Source: Pteria penguin
Lineage: Eukaryota; Mollusca; Bivalvia; Pterioida; Pteriidae
DNA: 64,000 nucleotides
Assembly (NCBI GenBank): GCA_035048485.1
Contig: CM068589.1
Span: 4,280,501 to 4,344,500, forward strand
Direction of reading: 5' to 3'
Shown: positions 56,401 to 59,221 of the stretch, piece by piece
Position numbering within the stretch: position 1 is the stretch's first letter
Layout of the letters: the number at the start of each line of letters is the position of its first letter
Notes under the pieces: generated by a model
Databases searched by the model: none
What the model was told of the DNA's origin: nothing
What the model saw: the letters and a program-made list of their open reading frames with translations, nothing else
Translations under genes and position numbers: made by a program

Positions 56401-57909
56401 AAATATGTATTACACAAATTACAGTACAGTCCATGTGTTTTAGAGAAATTGCAAAAAAAACCACAGTTGGAAAAACACATCAAATCACAGTGGAAATCCA
56501 GTTGGAGATTTACCTGTGCTCATTCACACCTTTGCAAAATACACAATTTGTGTAATTCTAGAATTTACACCTGGATATGGCCCACTGTGGTGGGTGGAAA
56601 AATTACAAAAACACCTGGACTGTACTGTATCTATTCTACAATCAAATCTTAAAGCTACAGTCAGTATTGTTGTGTTAGCATATATATTGGAGAAGCACAC
56701 CTAAAATAAAAGTTTTCCTCTGTAACACACTAAAATGTTTGCATAGACATGAATTATGAAAGGGAAAGGGGGAGGAGATTTTTCTGTTTTCAGCCTCTTG
56801 AAAAATATATAATACTCTCTTGACAAATTAATGTTAACAGTCAAATCTGTCATCACATTGCACAAGTTACATGTAAAACTGTACTGATGACATGCCAGGA
56901 TATCAAAGTCATGTAAACTCTTTCATAATGCGACCATTATACATAGTGTTAATTAATGCAGTGGTGGATCCAGGGTGTTACTATACTTGCCGACTTTAAA
57001 TAAAGCTTGTTTGTATTTGTATTTGTAAAGTGTGAGGCCAAATTTCTAAAACCTGATGGGTAGAAATAAGACAACTGTGCACAGACAACAAATTAGAAAC
57101 AAACAAGTATTTATCATATAAATGAATCAAATAAAGAAATTAAGATTTAATGCTTTGAATTTTACTCCAGTTTAGTATACGTGAAAGATGTAGAGCCTGA
57201 AGAAGGGGGGGACTCCCCTTCAAGTTCTATATACACACCAAATCTTACTAAAACCCCACATTTTTCACGATTCTCAGTCAAAATACATTATACAGCAAAC
57301 TTAGCACTTCCACCTTCTAGTTCTAGCCCTTGTAAAGAAGACTCTGACTCTGCCACTGTATGTACAGGCATCAATTTATAATACTATTAGTTCAAATAAT
57401 GAGCTCCAACTAGAATGTATAAATGCCATTTCAAGGAAACTGAGGTATTATTTTAAATGAGTAACAATAAATGAAGTATTTTACCACTTGAGGGCATGCT
57501 TATTACTGATTTTCTGCAATTCTGCGACACATTTCAGTAGATAATAAAGAAAATAAAAAAGTTTGACACTTACCCCGAGCTTGACCACTTGTTCATTTAA
57601 TGATTTTACCCAAGCATCAACAAATTCCGGAAATTTGTCATAATGTAGGTAAAACCAATTCAACGCGGAATTTAGCCACTGACACGACTCCGTCCCGGTT
57701 CCGGCTTGTACAATCACCCCAGCTGACCCCTTCGTGGAATTCGCCCAATGATCGCGAGGCTTGAGGGGTCCGAAAAATGTCAACAGTGCGTTGACCACTG
57801 CAATGACCAAAACTGCCCATCCTATCCAACTGAATAACAAAACATCCAATAAATTGTCATCCCAGTCTGAAAATAGCCAAGCCGTTATTCCGGAGCCTAC
57901 ATCCGCCAT
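8151..57909 (-). CDS. C2CD2L: C2CD2/C2CD2L (TMEM24) homologue, whole spliced gene, 15 coding exons
   Basis: Seen: fifteen minus-strand exons with AG acceptors and GT donors whose phases (0,0,0,0,0,1,2,1,0,1,1,0,1,1) chain into one open frame of 746 residues. Domain order is membrane anchor (about residues 22-47), SMP lipid-transfer domain (about 80-290), C2 domain (about 312-440), linker, a conserved block (537-578), then a basic serine-rich tail (610-746). Family knowledge: vertebrate C2CD2L is an ER-anchored protein that moves phosphatidylinositol to the plasma membrane at ER contact sites; its basic tail binds the plasma membrane and is released by PKC phosphorylation. Length is close to the vertebrate proteins (about 700 residues). 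Inference: this is probably the single invertebrate orthologue of the C2CD2/C2CD2L pair. Untranslated exons were not located, and an extra small exon could have been missed. Intron 9 (10.2 kb) and intron 4 (9.6 kb) are the longest. Confidence 0.88.
8475..8681. mobile_element. CRE-type MITE, copy 3 (decayed), in intron 14
   Basis: Core CTATGGAAACCGATCTAAAA…CTCAGAGAAATGATGGTC matches the copy at 2158-2364, and the arms (CATTTGGGAGGGTAACTGAT… / …CGTCCCAAATGGGAAATA) pair imperfectly. The CRE palindromes are mutated here. It ends about 70 bp before the exon 15 acceptor. Confidence 0.7.
8783..10700. repeat. Minisatellite, 45-bp unit, about 42 copies (intron 14)
   Basis: Purine-rich unit containing GAGAGATACATACAGAGAGA then GGATAGAGAGAAAACAG. 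It is the largest array in the window. The period is a multiple of three and the unit lacks stops in several frames of both strands, so it makes long meaningless ORFs (up to 651 codons on the minus strand). Confidence 0.95.
10855..10930. repeat. Short tandem repeat, about 30-34-bp unit, 2-3 copies
   Basis: TATTCACAATACCACTCC repeats with GGGATAAC/GGGGTAAGG variants in intron 14. Confidence 0.6.
11160..11345. repeat. Tandem repeat, about 60-65-bp unit, 3 copies, related to a dispersed repeat
   Basis: Unit carries GTAGGCCCATTAACCAGTAC and ATGTGGCGAGTGAGAAA. The same phrase occurs once at 12436-12495 at the start of a dispersed repeat, so the array probably grew from a copy of it. Confidence 0.6.
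11346..12435. other. Part of intron 14, nothing recognised
   Basis: AT-rich intron sequence with no array and no ORF of protein character. Confidence 0.5.
12436..12690 (+). mobile_element. Dispersed repeat, copy 1 (unclassified)
   Basis: Shares AAACCGGTTAACCACACCA, CCTAAGTCGGTATCGTAA and the following AATATTTTTGTAATGT in the same order and spacing with 61545-61745, 49 kb away on the same strand. No coding capacity. Probably a short non-autonomous element. Confidence 0.65.
12920..13130. repeat. Degenerate tandem repeat, about 28-34-bp unit, 7 copies
   Basis: Repeated TTGGTACCAATAGGATGGTG and variants in intron 14. Confidence 0.7.
14012..14167 (-). CDS. C2CD2L: Exon 14: first basic, serine-rich tail segment (residues 610-661)
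   Basis: 156 nt. Acceptor CTTTGCAG|AAA. Reads EKKKGMSLARQIKKRFSRSK then KRSHSAERGGSLREGSKY…. This is a strongly basic stretch with many R/K-x-x-S sites, as expected for the plasma-membrane-binding tail regulated by PKC. The end is uncertain: the donor AAAG|GTCACT is weak, and ATG|GTCAAC 18 nt earlier in the exon is an alternative in the same phase. Without splicing the frame stops two codons later (stop 14004-14006). Confidence 0.8.
14595..14913. repeat. Minisatellite, about 18-bp unit, about 18 copies (intron 13)
   Basis: Unit approximates GTCACCTCTGTATAAAG with much divergence. Confidence 0.85.
15129..15309. repeat. Minisatellite, 29-bp unit, 6 copies (intron 13)
   Basis: Unit contains AAAATAAAATAATACCTATC then CATCAATTC; copies are nearly identical. 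It is followed by a T- then G-homopolymer tract at 15490-15530. Confidence 0.9.
15904..15997 (-). CDS. C2CD2L: Exon 13: disordered linker (residues 579-609)
   Basis: 94 nt, starts phase 0 and ends phase 1. Acceptor CTTTCCAG|ACA, donor CGAG|GTAGGA. Reads TTESSPSQDIHSEGVPMVTT then HPPSPDQGEHR. Polar and proline-rich with no domain. It is supported by clean splice sites and phase fit. Confidence 0.78.
16321..16390. repeat. Tandem repeat, 22-bp unit, 3 copies (intron 12)
   Basis: AGCACACATACACTACACAT followed by GT, three times without change. Confidence 0.88.
16533..17568. repeat. Minisatellite of about 22 bp, dimerised to about 44 bp, about 45 copies (intron 12)
   Basis: Left half is a diverged monomer array of AAACTTAAAGCTATAAACCT. 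Right half (from about 17030) alternates two monomer types, AAACTTAAAGCTATAAAC and AAACATAAAGTTATAACCC, in a regular dimer, a higher-order repeat. Confidence 0.9.
18129..18396 (+). mobile_element. tRNA-derived SINE, copy 1 (intron 12)
   Basis: Head GCCAGCCTGGCCTATTGGTA with box A-like and box B-like (GGTTTGATTCC) motifs. Body has TGTCTTTCGGATGAAACAGT and ATCCCTCACTGC; the tail ends in AATCAATCAATT. About 270 bp and full length. Confidence 0.85.
18397..19208. other. Part of intron 12, nothing recognised
   Basis: A 147-codon plus-strand ORF at 18793-19236 shows no domain and runs into a minisatellite; I do not consider it a gene. Confidence 0.5.
19209..19488. repeat. Minisatellite, about 28-bp unit, 10 copies (intron 12)
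   Basis: Unit contains GTGGAACCTATATGGTGGTA then TCTATATA. It ends about 420 bp before the exon 12 donor. Confidence 0.92.
19913..20037 (-). CDS. C2CD2L: Exon 12: conserved C2CD2-family block (residues 537-578)
   Basis: 125 nt, ends phase 0. Acceptor GTGTTACAG|AAG, donor AGG|GTAGGT. Reads VILVNGRESVAEAAIRELTE then RKHKTKTPSKTSTLIITGIK. The ESVAEAAIREL…TSTLIITG pattern is what I recall as a conserved block after the C2 domain in C2CD2 and C2CD2L. Function unknown to me. Confidence 0.85.
20527..20555 (-). other. Candidate 29-nt cryptic or poison exon in intron 11
   Basis: Flanked by a good acceptor (AACTGTTTCAG|ACC) and a strong donor (AAGA|GTAAGT). It is 29 nt long, so inclusion between exons 11 and 12 breaks the frame: ten codons (DHRQSSLSAR) are read, then exon 12 reads AAG TTA TTC TAG. 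It therefore cannot be a constitutive coding exon in this model but could lower expression through nonsense-mediated decay. It may also be a chance match. Confidence 0.35.
20967..22645. mobile_element. Bivalve-type dispersed element, about 1.7 kb, with internal duplication (intron 11)
   Basis: Starts AAGAGGCCCAAGTGGGCC…GCTCACCTGAG and ends CTCACTTGAGCCTTCGGCTC…GGTAAGC, so both ends carry inverted CTCACCTGAG-like words. Inside, two blocks (from about 21606 and about 22099) share TTTGGAAGTCTTAAAAAATT and TTATCAATTAACTGAAAAAC-like phrases at a period of about 493 bp. A box B-like GGGTTCAAATCCCGC lies on the minus strand near 21380. No ORF. I know similar ends from bivalve intron repeats, but not their classification. 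Confidence 0.65.
23006..23131 (-). CDS. C2CD2L: Exon 11: acidic and serine-rich linker (residues 495-536)
   Basis: 126 nt, phase 1 on both sides. Acceptor TGTTTCAG|AAT, donor TCTG|GTAATG. Reads ESPNYVEKRNVFDFEDSEGG then serine-rich sequence. The frame stays open 41 nt past the chosen donor, so intron retention would give a short tail ending at 22965. No domain recognised. Confidence 0.8.
23441..23621 (-). CDS. C2CD2L: Exon 10: last C2 strand and linker (residues 435-494)
   Basis: 181 nt, ends phase 1. Acceptor CATTACAG|TTC, donor GATG|GTATGC. FLSLDT completes the last C2 strand; the rest is low-complexity linker with a run of seven threonines (LVTTTTTTTQKPL). It follows the 10.2-kb intron 9. 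Confidence 0.85.
24207..24475 (+). mobile_element. tRNA-derived SINE, copy 2 (intron 9)
   Basis: Head GCGTGGCCTAGTGGTATTGC with box B GGTTCGAGTCC. Same body as copy 1 (TGTCTTTCGGATGAGACAGT) and tail GACGTAAAACAATAATCAAT. Well preserved. Confidence 0.9.
24476..25535. other. Part of intron 9, nothing recognised
   Basis: C-rich homopolymer tracts near 24680 and 24835; no gene. Confidence 0.5.
25536..26205. repeat. Minisatellite, 24-bp unit, about 27 copies (intron 9)
   Basis: Unit is near GACAATAGGATGGGTTACTA then CCTT, with GGTTCC variants. The period is eight codons, so three or more frames stay open (MGYYLDNR-type repeats on plus); these are not proteins. Confidence 0.95.
26206..28710. other. 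Part of intron 9, nothing recognised
   Basis: AT-rich intron DNA without arrays of note (a short GAAAGGTCAAGGTAAA doublet near 26590). No protein-like ORF. Confidence 0.5.
28711..28874. mobile_element. Small inverted-repeat element (MITE-like), 164 bp
   Basis: Arms of about 60 bp: AATCAAAGCTACCTCTAGTG…CACAAACC…GTCAAGTT pairs with AACTTGACATG…GGTTTGTG…AGAGGTTGATT. The centre is another short palindrome (ATGCC…GGCAT). No clear target duplication. Confidence 0.65.
28875..30208. other. Part of intron 9, nothing recognised
   Basis: One TATGACGTCATAAT site near 28988; otherwise plain AT-rich intron. Confidence 0.45.
30209..30473 (-). mobile_element. tRNA-derived SINE, copy 3 (intron 9)
   Basis: Reverse orientation: the head at 30473 reads CTGATGTGGCTTAGTGGATA with box B-like GGTTTGACTC. 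The body has AACCGAGGTCCCTTGTCACG and GATCCCTCACTG; the tail lies at 30209. Confidence 0.85.
30764..31998. repeat. Complex minisatellite, about 18-20-bp units in about 90-bp higher-order repeats (intron 9)
   Basis: Monomers vary on GGTCCTAGGTTTATGATA. A longer block (GTAAGCCCTCAGTTTATGGT … AATTCATATGTTAATGATAT …) recurs many times. The array runs directly into a truncated SINE on its right side. Confidence 0.9.
32002..32115 (+). mobile_element. Truncated SINE, 3-prime half only (copy 4)
   Basis: CTCTGCTTCAGGTGAGTC… through GGTAGATGCCATCAG and GTGAAATAATCATGGAG matches the distal half of the window's SINEs. The tRNA-like head is missing; its place is taken by the minisatellite. Confidence 0.75.
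32470..32945. repeat. Minisatellite, about 30-bp unit, about 15 copies (intron 9)
   Basis: Unit near CTCTACAGATGACCACAAAC then TCTACACACA. TGACC and TTACC versions tend to alternate. Confidence 0.9.
33018..33105. repeat. Tandem repeat, about 31-bp unit, 3 copies (intron 9)
   Basis: ACCAAATATACTCTAGCAAA then ACATTCCC, three times. Confidence 0.85.
33794..33921 (-). CDS. C2CD2L: Exon 9: C2 domain, C-terminal strands (residues 391-434)
   Basis: 128 nt. Acceptor GTTTACAG|AGA, donor GAG|GTAAGA, ends phase 0. Reads ESFLGEALVYYEDLKRTPSS then RQIIPLQG…GSITVE. The FLGEA motif and the SITVE final strand are standard C2 elements. A 2.4-kb transposon fills most of the intron before it. Confidence 0.88.
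34390..35120 (+). pseudogene. Ty3/Gypsy integrase remnant (catalytic core and C-terminal part)
   Basis: In one frame to about 34790: RNGLPQQLVSDNGSQFTSDE…, then …ATNGLAERFIQTMKQSLRA and LLAYRNTP…. The D-N-G and later Glu (in N-G-x-x-E) are the second and third catalytic positions of the rve core; the first Asp and the zinc-binding part are absent. After about 34795 the similarity continues in another frame (FEVGQDIIVRNYREGDKWV…, LGPLLYEVETRDGK), so there is a frameshift, followed by an internal TGA near 34918. The downstream frame ends at 35118-35120. It is dead and 5-prime truncated. The sequence beyond may be the 3-prime LTR, not delimited. Confidence 0.85.
35620..35725. mobile_element. Palindromic MITE, 106 bp, with 10-bp target duplication
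   Basis: Near-perfect palindrome from CAATCTTATTAAAACGCGAC… to …GTTTTAATAAGATTG, centred at 35672/35673. It is flanked on both sides by AACACAACAC (35610-35619 and 35726-35735). Long inverted repeats with a 9-10-bp duplication fit Mutator/Foldback-type MITEs. Its ends match those of the element at 58327-58428. Nested inside the 2.4-kb element. Confidence 0.8.
35960..36085. repeat. GGGTACGTTTTG repeats, inverted relative to 34339-34390
   Basis: Five or six copies of GGTACGTTTTGACC-like words. On the left side of the element, 34339-34390 reads GTACCCAAAG…GGTCAAAACGTACCC, the reverse complement, so the two form a subterminal inverted pair around the integrase remnant. Confidence 0.65.
36988..37055 (-). 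CDS. C2CD2L: Exon 8: C2 domain, loop 3 (residues 369-391), two possible donors
   Basis: 68 nt with acceptor TTTTTCAG|TGA and donor GGGG|GTAGGT, ending phase 1. Reads EVNANTRQIKFEVFDKSKPA. A second donor, AAGA|GTAAGC ending at 37006, is closer to consensus, keeps the frame and shortens loop 3 by six residues. I chose the longer form because the Asp-to-LG spacing then matches other C2 domains. Confidence 0.8.
37262..37475. repeat. Degenerate tandem repeat, about 35-bp unit, 5 copies (intron 7)
   Basis: GATGAAAACCATCCACCTAG then TCGGTAGGTTCACCT, diverged at both ends. Confidence 0.75.
37933..38041 (-). CDS. C2CD2L: Exon 7: C2 domain core (residues 333-368)
   Basis: 109 nt. Acceptor TTTGTAG|GAG, donor TATT|GTAAGT, ends phase 2. 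Reads AVDPACVVFLDTPAQSQMTS then VVRSTNNPFWDEQFLF. The DPAC…V strand and the T-x-NPFWDEQF motif are the clearest C2 signature in the window. Confidence 0.9.
38459..38576 (-). CDS. C2CD2L: Exon 6: linker and first C2 strand (residues 294-332)
   Basis: 118 nt, starts phase 0 and ends phase 1. Acceptor GTTTCAG|TTC, donor ATGG|GTAAGA. Reads FHAPNLGTSMPRQSRPSPTV then EKRLLIKVIKASAVGSKQM. The LLIKVIKA strand opens the C2 domain; the following loop lacks the usual calcium-binding Asp at its start. Confidence 0.88.
38786..39104. repeat. Minisatellite, 78-bp unit, 4 copies (intron 5)
   Basis: Unit contains GGATACCAAAGTACTTGGAG, then ACCACTAGACTTTGGTTGGT and AGGACCATAGCACTTAATG. The period is 26 codons, giving a spurious minus-strand ORF. 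Confidence 0.88.
39740..40075 (-). mobile_element. Bivalve-type GGCATAAA dispersed repeat (intron 5)
   Basis: On the minus strand it begins TTTATGCCCCTGCCATACAT…GGAGGCATAAAGTGTTGCAC, a hairpin start I know from repeats in bivalve genomes, and runs to about 39740. No coding capacity. The far edge is not defined. Confidence 0.5.
40423..40644 (-). CDS. C2CD2L: Exon 5: end of SMP domain and linker (residues 220-293)
   Basis: 222 nt, phase 0 on both sides. Acceptor TTTCAG|GAC, donor GCT|GTGAGT. Begins DQSDLVDIQVVQEVVRNAIC, the amphipathic C-terminal helix of the SMP domain. It continues with a hydrophilic stretch rich in Pro, Ser and Thr (IGPKTPTPVGSVRRNE…) that links to the C2 domain. It follows the 9.6-kb intron 4. 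Confidence 0.88.
40850..41245. mobile_element. SINE remnant expanded into a minisatellite (intron 4)
   Basis: The left part reads TTTCTGCCTCCCTGTCTGTC…GGATAAGACAGTACAAACCG, the SINE body. From there a piece equivalent to ACCGAGGCCCCATGTCACGG of the SINE repeats about ten times with variants (GTATAAACCTAGGCCCC) up to 41240. The usual SINE tail is not seen after it. Confidence 0.65.
41350..41511. repeat. Minisatellite, 33-bp unit, 5 copies (intron 4)
   Basis: Unit contains GACCTTCAAAAGGAGTAAAT then AATCTACATGTAT. Confidence 0.9.
42621..42705. mobile_element. Palindromic MITE, 85 bp, with 9-bp target duplication (intron 4)
   Basis: Arms CCTCTTCGCCAGCCAAGGCT… and …AGCCTTGGCTTGCGAAGATG are inverted copies of about 27 bp. 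CCACGGGTG flanks both sides exactly (42612-42620 and 42706-42714). Same structural class as 35620-35725 and 58327-58428 but different sequence. Confidence 0.8.
42715..43289. other. Part of intron 4 with a CCTGATCCCC-rich stretch
   Basis: 42770-42950 repeats short words such as CACCTGATCCCC irregularly; nothing else recognised. Confidence 0.45.
43290..43611. repeat. Minisatellite, 40-bp unit, 8 copies, each with a CCAAT box (intron 4)
   Basis: Unit contains AACCAATCACAGACAACATC then GCAATGCCAAGGGATGTAAT. AACCAATCAC fits the NF-Y consensus in nearly every copy; the first copies read CAATCGCAGG or CAATCATAGG. Confidence 0.93.
43775..44590. repeat. Minisatellite, mostly 50-60-bp unit, about 15 copies (intron 4)
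   Basis: GC-rich unit with GAGGTGGAGACTGACGGATG then CCTGGAGACCCG and a variable GAGAGAACGTGCT part. The period is exactly 50 bp around 44043-44143. It gives spurious ORFs on both strands. Confidence 0.93.
44755..44818 (-). mobile_element. SINE head fragment (tRNA-like)
   Basis: On the minus strand, AAGCCGACGTAGCTTAATCA (box A-like) then CCGGATTCGAACC (box B-like). No SINE body follows, so it is a fragment, and it is not a foldable tRNA. Confidence 0.5.
45044..45195. repeat. Tandem repeat, about 34-bp unit, 4 copies (intron 4)
   Basis: CACCTATAGTGAAAGTCTAG then TGGCATACCCACAG. It ends about 110 bp before a SINE. Confidence 0.85.
45308..45582 (+). mobile_element. tRNA-derived SINE, copy 5, best-preserved (intron 4)
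   Basis: Head GCCGGTGTGGCCTAGTGGAT with box A, box B GGTTCGACTCC and a CCCGCCCGGGGCA stem remnant. The body has TGTCTTTCGGATGAGACAGT and GCACGTAAAAGATCCCTCAC; the tail is GTGACGTAAAACAATAATCA. A reference copy for the family. Confidence 0.92.
45583..47244. other. Part of intron 4, nothing recognised
   Basis: Has a poly-G tract near 45950 and another near 46043. No protein-like ORF and no long array. Confidence 0.5.
47245..47485 (+). mobile_element. Diverged SINE abutting a minisatellite (copy 6)
   Basis: Head GAGTCGGGGTGGCTCCGTGA. The body keeps the SINE landmarks in order: GAGTGAGGCAGTAA, GGCACGTAAAATATCCCGCA, GTGTGGGTCTGTAACAATGT, AATGCATCAGTTTGATGCTG. Its tail merges into the 57-bp array. 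Confidence 0.7.
47486..48165. repeat. Minisatellite, 57-bp unit, 12 copies (intron 4)
   Basis: Unit contains GATTCTGATGTGGTGTTGTC then CACCGCTAAACTCTGACCAC. The first unit starts in what would be the tail of the SINE at 47245. The period is 19 codons, open on both strands (plus ORF of 234 codons); not a protein gene. Confidence 0.94.
48207..48481 (-). mobile_element. tRNA-derived SINE, copy 7 (intron 4)
   Basis: Reverse orientation: the head at 48481 reads GCCGGCGTGGCCTAGTGGTA with box B GGTTCAAGTCC. The tail at 48207 is TGATTGATTGACTGATTTTT. It faces the SINE at 47245 tail to tail across the 57-bp array. Confidence 0.9.
48482..49851. other. Part of intron 4, nothing recognised
   Basis: Mixed-composition intron DNA without arrays or protein-like ORFs. 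Confidence 0.45.
49852..49950. repeat. Tandem duplication, about 50-bp unit, 2 copies (intron 4)
   Basis: CTTTTATTAAAGAGAGATTA then TTCCTATTGGAGGTCAGAGA occurs twice in a row without change. Confidence 0.85.
50245..50349 (-). CDS. C2CD2L: Exon 4: SMP domain (residues 185-219)
   Basis: 105 nt, phase 0 on both sides. Acceptor GTTACAG|CTG, donor CAG|GTATGC. Reads LRLKCYRSENDMMAEVTF…EGRPDIKIIGKP; the F-x-x-x-P-D-(I/L) element late in the SMP domain is a family hallmark. Confidence 0.88.
50944..51440 (+). mobile_element. SINE split by an internal 29-bp minisatellite (intron 3)
   Basis: Head GGTGCTAGTTAGCTCAGGGG is a good box A with a weaker box B (GGGCGAGATTC). After TTTTGCCTCCCTATCT the sequence becomes about ten copies of a unit near CCATATCTAAGGTGATTTAT (51010-51290). 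The SINE body resumes at 51297: GAGACTGAAGAAACCAAGGC, GGGATCCCTCCCCCATGCTT, CCAGACTGGTGCCACCATCA. Confidence 0.75.
51513..51897. repeat. Minisatellite, about 34-36-bp unit, about 12 copies (intron 3)
   Basis: Unit near CACCATGTGAACCACTAGCA then CCACATGAGACACAG, with shorter variants. It starts about 70 bp after the split SINE. Confidence 0.88.
52354..52628 (+). mobile_element. tRNA-derived SINE, copy 8 (intron 3)
   Basis: GCCGGTGTGGCCTAGTGGAT head, box B GGTTCGACTCC, body as in copy 5, tail AATCAATCCATCAATCATT. Full length. Confidence 0.9.
53226..53400 (+). mobile_element. Second SINE type, probable
   Basis: TAGCAGACTTAGTGTAGTGG then TTAAGTGCTCGACTTGCGGT resembles a tRNA box A arm, with a decayed box B (GATCTGATTCC). 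The body to an A-rich end near 53400 differs from the main SINE family. Confidence 0.5.
53842..53961 (-). CDS. C2CD2L: Exon 3: SMP domain (residues 145-184)
   Basis: 120 nt, phase 0 on both sides. Acceptor TTTTTTCAG|GTT, donor TCA|GTAAGT. Reads VVKCKIDSKDLSFAIFAS… to LTVNILKLRGS, an alternating hydrophobic beta-strand pattern as in the SMP barrel. Confidence 0.87.
54634..55556. repeat. Minisatellite, 51-bp unit, 18 copies (intron 2)
   Basis: Unit contains GTTGTCAGGTTAGGCAATGA then GTCAGGTAGGGGTACATTAT. The period is 17 codons, so the minus (sense) strand is open as LPDSLPNPTTDNYNNVP repeats for 281 codons. It lies 240 bp after exon 2. Probably not coding, because exon 2 joins exon 3 in phase without it. 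Confidence 0.94.
55801..55896 (-). CDS. C2CD2L: Exon 2: SMP domain (residues 113-144)
   Basis: 96 nt, phase 0 on both sides. Acceptor TTTTCCAG|GGT, donor TAT|GTGAGT. Reads GPVQVKFEQVKSGSLPPKFN…, the SMP segment that follows the NEQ motif and contains the xLPP turn typical of these domains. Confidence 0.88.
55897..57573. other. Intron 1, nothing recognised
   Basis: 1.7 kb of AT-rich sequence without arrays, SINEs or protein-like ORFs. Confidence 0.5.
57574..57909 (-). CDS. C2CD2L: Exon 1: start codon, membrane anchor, start of SMP domain (residues 1-112)
   Basis: Begins MADVGSGITAW. The ATG lies in a strong Kozak context (caaaATGGC). An in-frame upstream ATG at 57972 would add 21 residues but has no support from family structure, so I chose 57909. 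Residues 22-47 form one hydrophobic segment (LLFSWIGWAVLVIAVVNALL), the expected ER anchor. Residues 76-112 (ending in SLNEQVVKLG) match the start of the SMP domain in this family, where a Trp and an ALNEQ-like motif are conserved. Donor is GGG|GTAAGT, phase 0. The exon is more GC-rich than its surroundings. Confidence 0.9.
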
Positions 57910-58326
57910 TTTGTCGAAACTCTCCCCGAGTCTACGGCAGCACAACCTCCAAATGATACCTTCAACAATCAACCAATCAGAGCTCGCTTCATGTAAACCG
58001 ATCTCGGCAGCTGCTGAAAATCTCTAGCATTAATATCCAAGAAAGGAGACACGCGCCAGCTCGATATTGTTTCTTCTTCAGAGTTACGACATCCTCCTGT
58101 TGATTCTATTTCAAGGGGTTTTCTCAAAATTTTATAATGACGTCATATTTTACTATCGTATCGACTGTCGCATTATATGTCACATGGGATAGAGATGTAA
58201 ACAAACAGTGCAGCACGTGTTGTCATCTACTTTCACTTTGAGGCAATCGCTTGAGATTAAAGTGTTTTATGATGTTCTAAGGAATGACAATAAAAAAGGA
58301 AAGAATGAATTGATCTAGGGGTCAAG
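57910..58326 (-). promoter_or_regulatory. Upstream region of the C2CD2L homologue
   Basis: Between the start codon and the first upstream transposon. It holds a CCAAT motif (57973-57977, AACCAATCAG), CpG-containing sequence near 58051, a perfect CRE (58138-58145) and an E-box CACGTG (58214-58219). No TATA box is clear. Transcription start and 5-prime UTR extent are not visible from sequence; the CCAAT motif may lie within the 5-prime UTR. Confidence 0.4.
58138..58145. promoter_or_regulatory. Consensus CRE palindrome TGACGTCA
   Basis: Full 8-bp palindrome about 230 bp upstream of the start codon, the consensus binding site for CREB/ATF factors. The same 8-mer recurs in MITEs elsewhere in the window, so its presence alone does not prove regulation. 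Confidence 0.4.
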
Positions 58327-58428
58327 CAATCTGATTAAAACCGTATCTTTATTCCGCTTCTCTATTTGTCCCAATCCGCAATGAGACAAATAGAGAAGCG
58401 GAATAAAGATATGGTTTTAATCAGATTG
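58327..58428. mobile_element. Palindromic MITE, 102 bp, with 9-bp target duplication, upstream of the gene
   Basis: CAATCTGATTAAAACCGTAT… pairs with …GGTTTTAATCAGATTG over about 44 bp per arm. Flanks are GGGGTCAAG (58318-58326) and GGCGTCAAG (58429-58437), a 9-bp duplication with one mismatch. Ends and arm interior (CCGCTTCTCT against CCGTTCCTCT) match 35620-35725, so both belong to one family. It sits 418 bp upstream of the start codon. Confidence 0.82.
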
Positions 58429-58437
58429 GGCGTCAAG

Positions 58438-58923
58438 TGGAGACAGATCTAGAAATTTTCTTTACAAAAGGGAAAACCAGGACACTTCTGTACTAGTGTA
58501 CTTATTATAATTCAATTCCATTTTAGAATTATACATGCCAATATAAGGTGCAACCTCAGCATAGGTTGAGAGAGAGAGAGAACGGAGAGAGACAGAGGAC
58601 GAGGAGGAGGAGACATATGGACATGAAAGAAGGACTGACAGAAGGGAGTCAAGTATGATCCATACAGCACTTTACTACCTTCGATCTTAATTCCCACTCC
58701 CATCCTCTCCTCCTTCCCCGATTTTTTTTATAATTTTATATCATGGCCACCACTTTATGACGAGTTGTAACTGAATCTTTCCAGCACTCTCCCTCCCTAT
58801 AACTCTCCTTCCCACCCTCTTCTCCAGGTCTTACAATCCCTTTATATCCGCCCTTTGTTGAAATGAAGGCCATAAAGCTAAACTACAAAGAGAAAATATA
58901 AAACTTGTTATGCATTAACCTAT
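58438..58923. other. Upstream flank, nothing recognised
   Basis: A short GAGA-rich tract at 58567-58610 and pyrimidine-rich sequence; no gene. Confidence 0.45.
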
Positions 58924-59014
58924 AGATCTACATAATAATTGCACTGCCTTATATCTACATAATATAATTGCACTGCCTTAGATCTATATAATAATTGCAC
59001 TGCCTTAGATCTAC
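58924..59014. repeat. Tandem repeat, about 30-bp unit, 3 copies
   Basis: AGATCTACATAATAATTGCA then CTGCCTT, three times. Confidence 0.8.
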
Positions 59015-59221
59015 TTTCATTCAGACATTATCTTTCGTAATAATTGTAATAGTAATCATTGTTTTCAGCAACTTTTTCAAGTTTGTGGCGGCGAAACGCA
59101 ATTTACTTCTCGATCCTGATCGAGCTTCTGGATCAGAGTTTAAATCGAACAGTCTAGGGTCCGAAGTTTTCCGAATGATGTAAACAGAGACATAGACTAC
59201 TTTGACTTTGGGGGATTTCAT

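Noticed and set aside
57910..57972. Upstream in-frame ATG adding 21 residues to the N-terminus
   Set aside because: The added residues (MIVEGIIWRLCC…) have no family support, the downstream ATG has the better Kozak context, and the region holds promoter-like CCAAT sequence. Not fully excluded.
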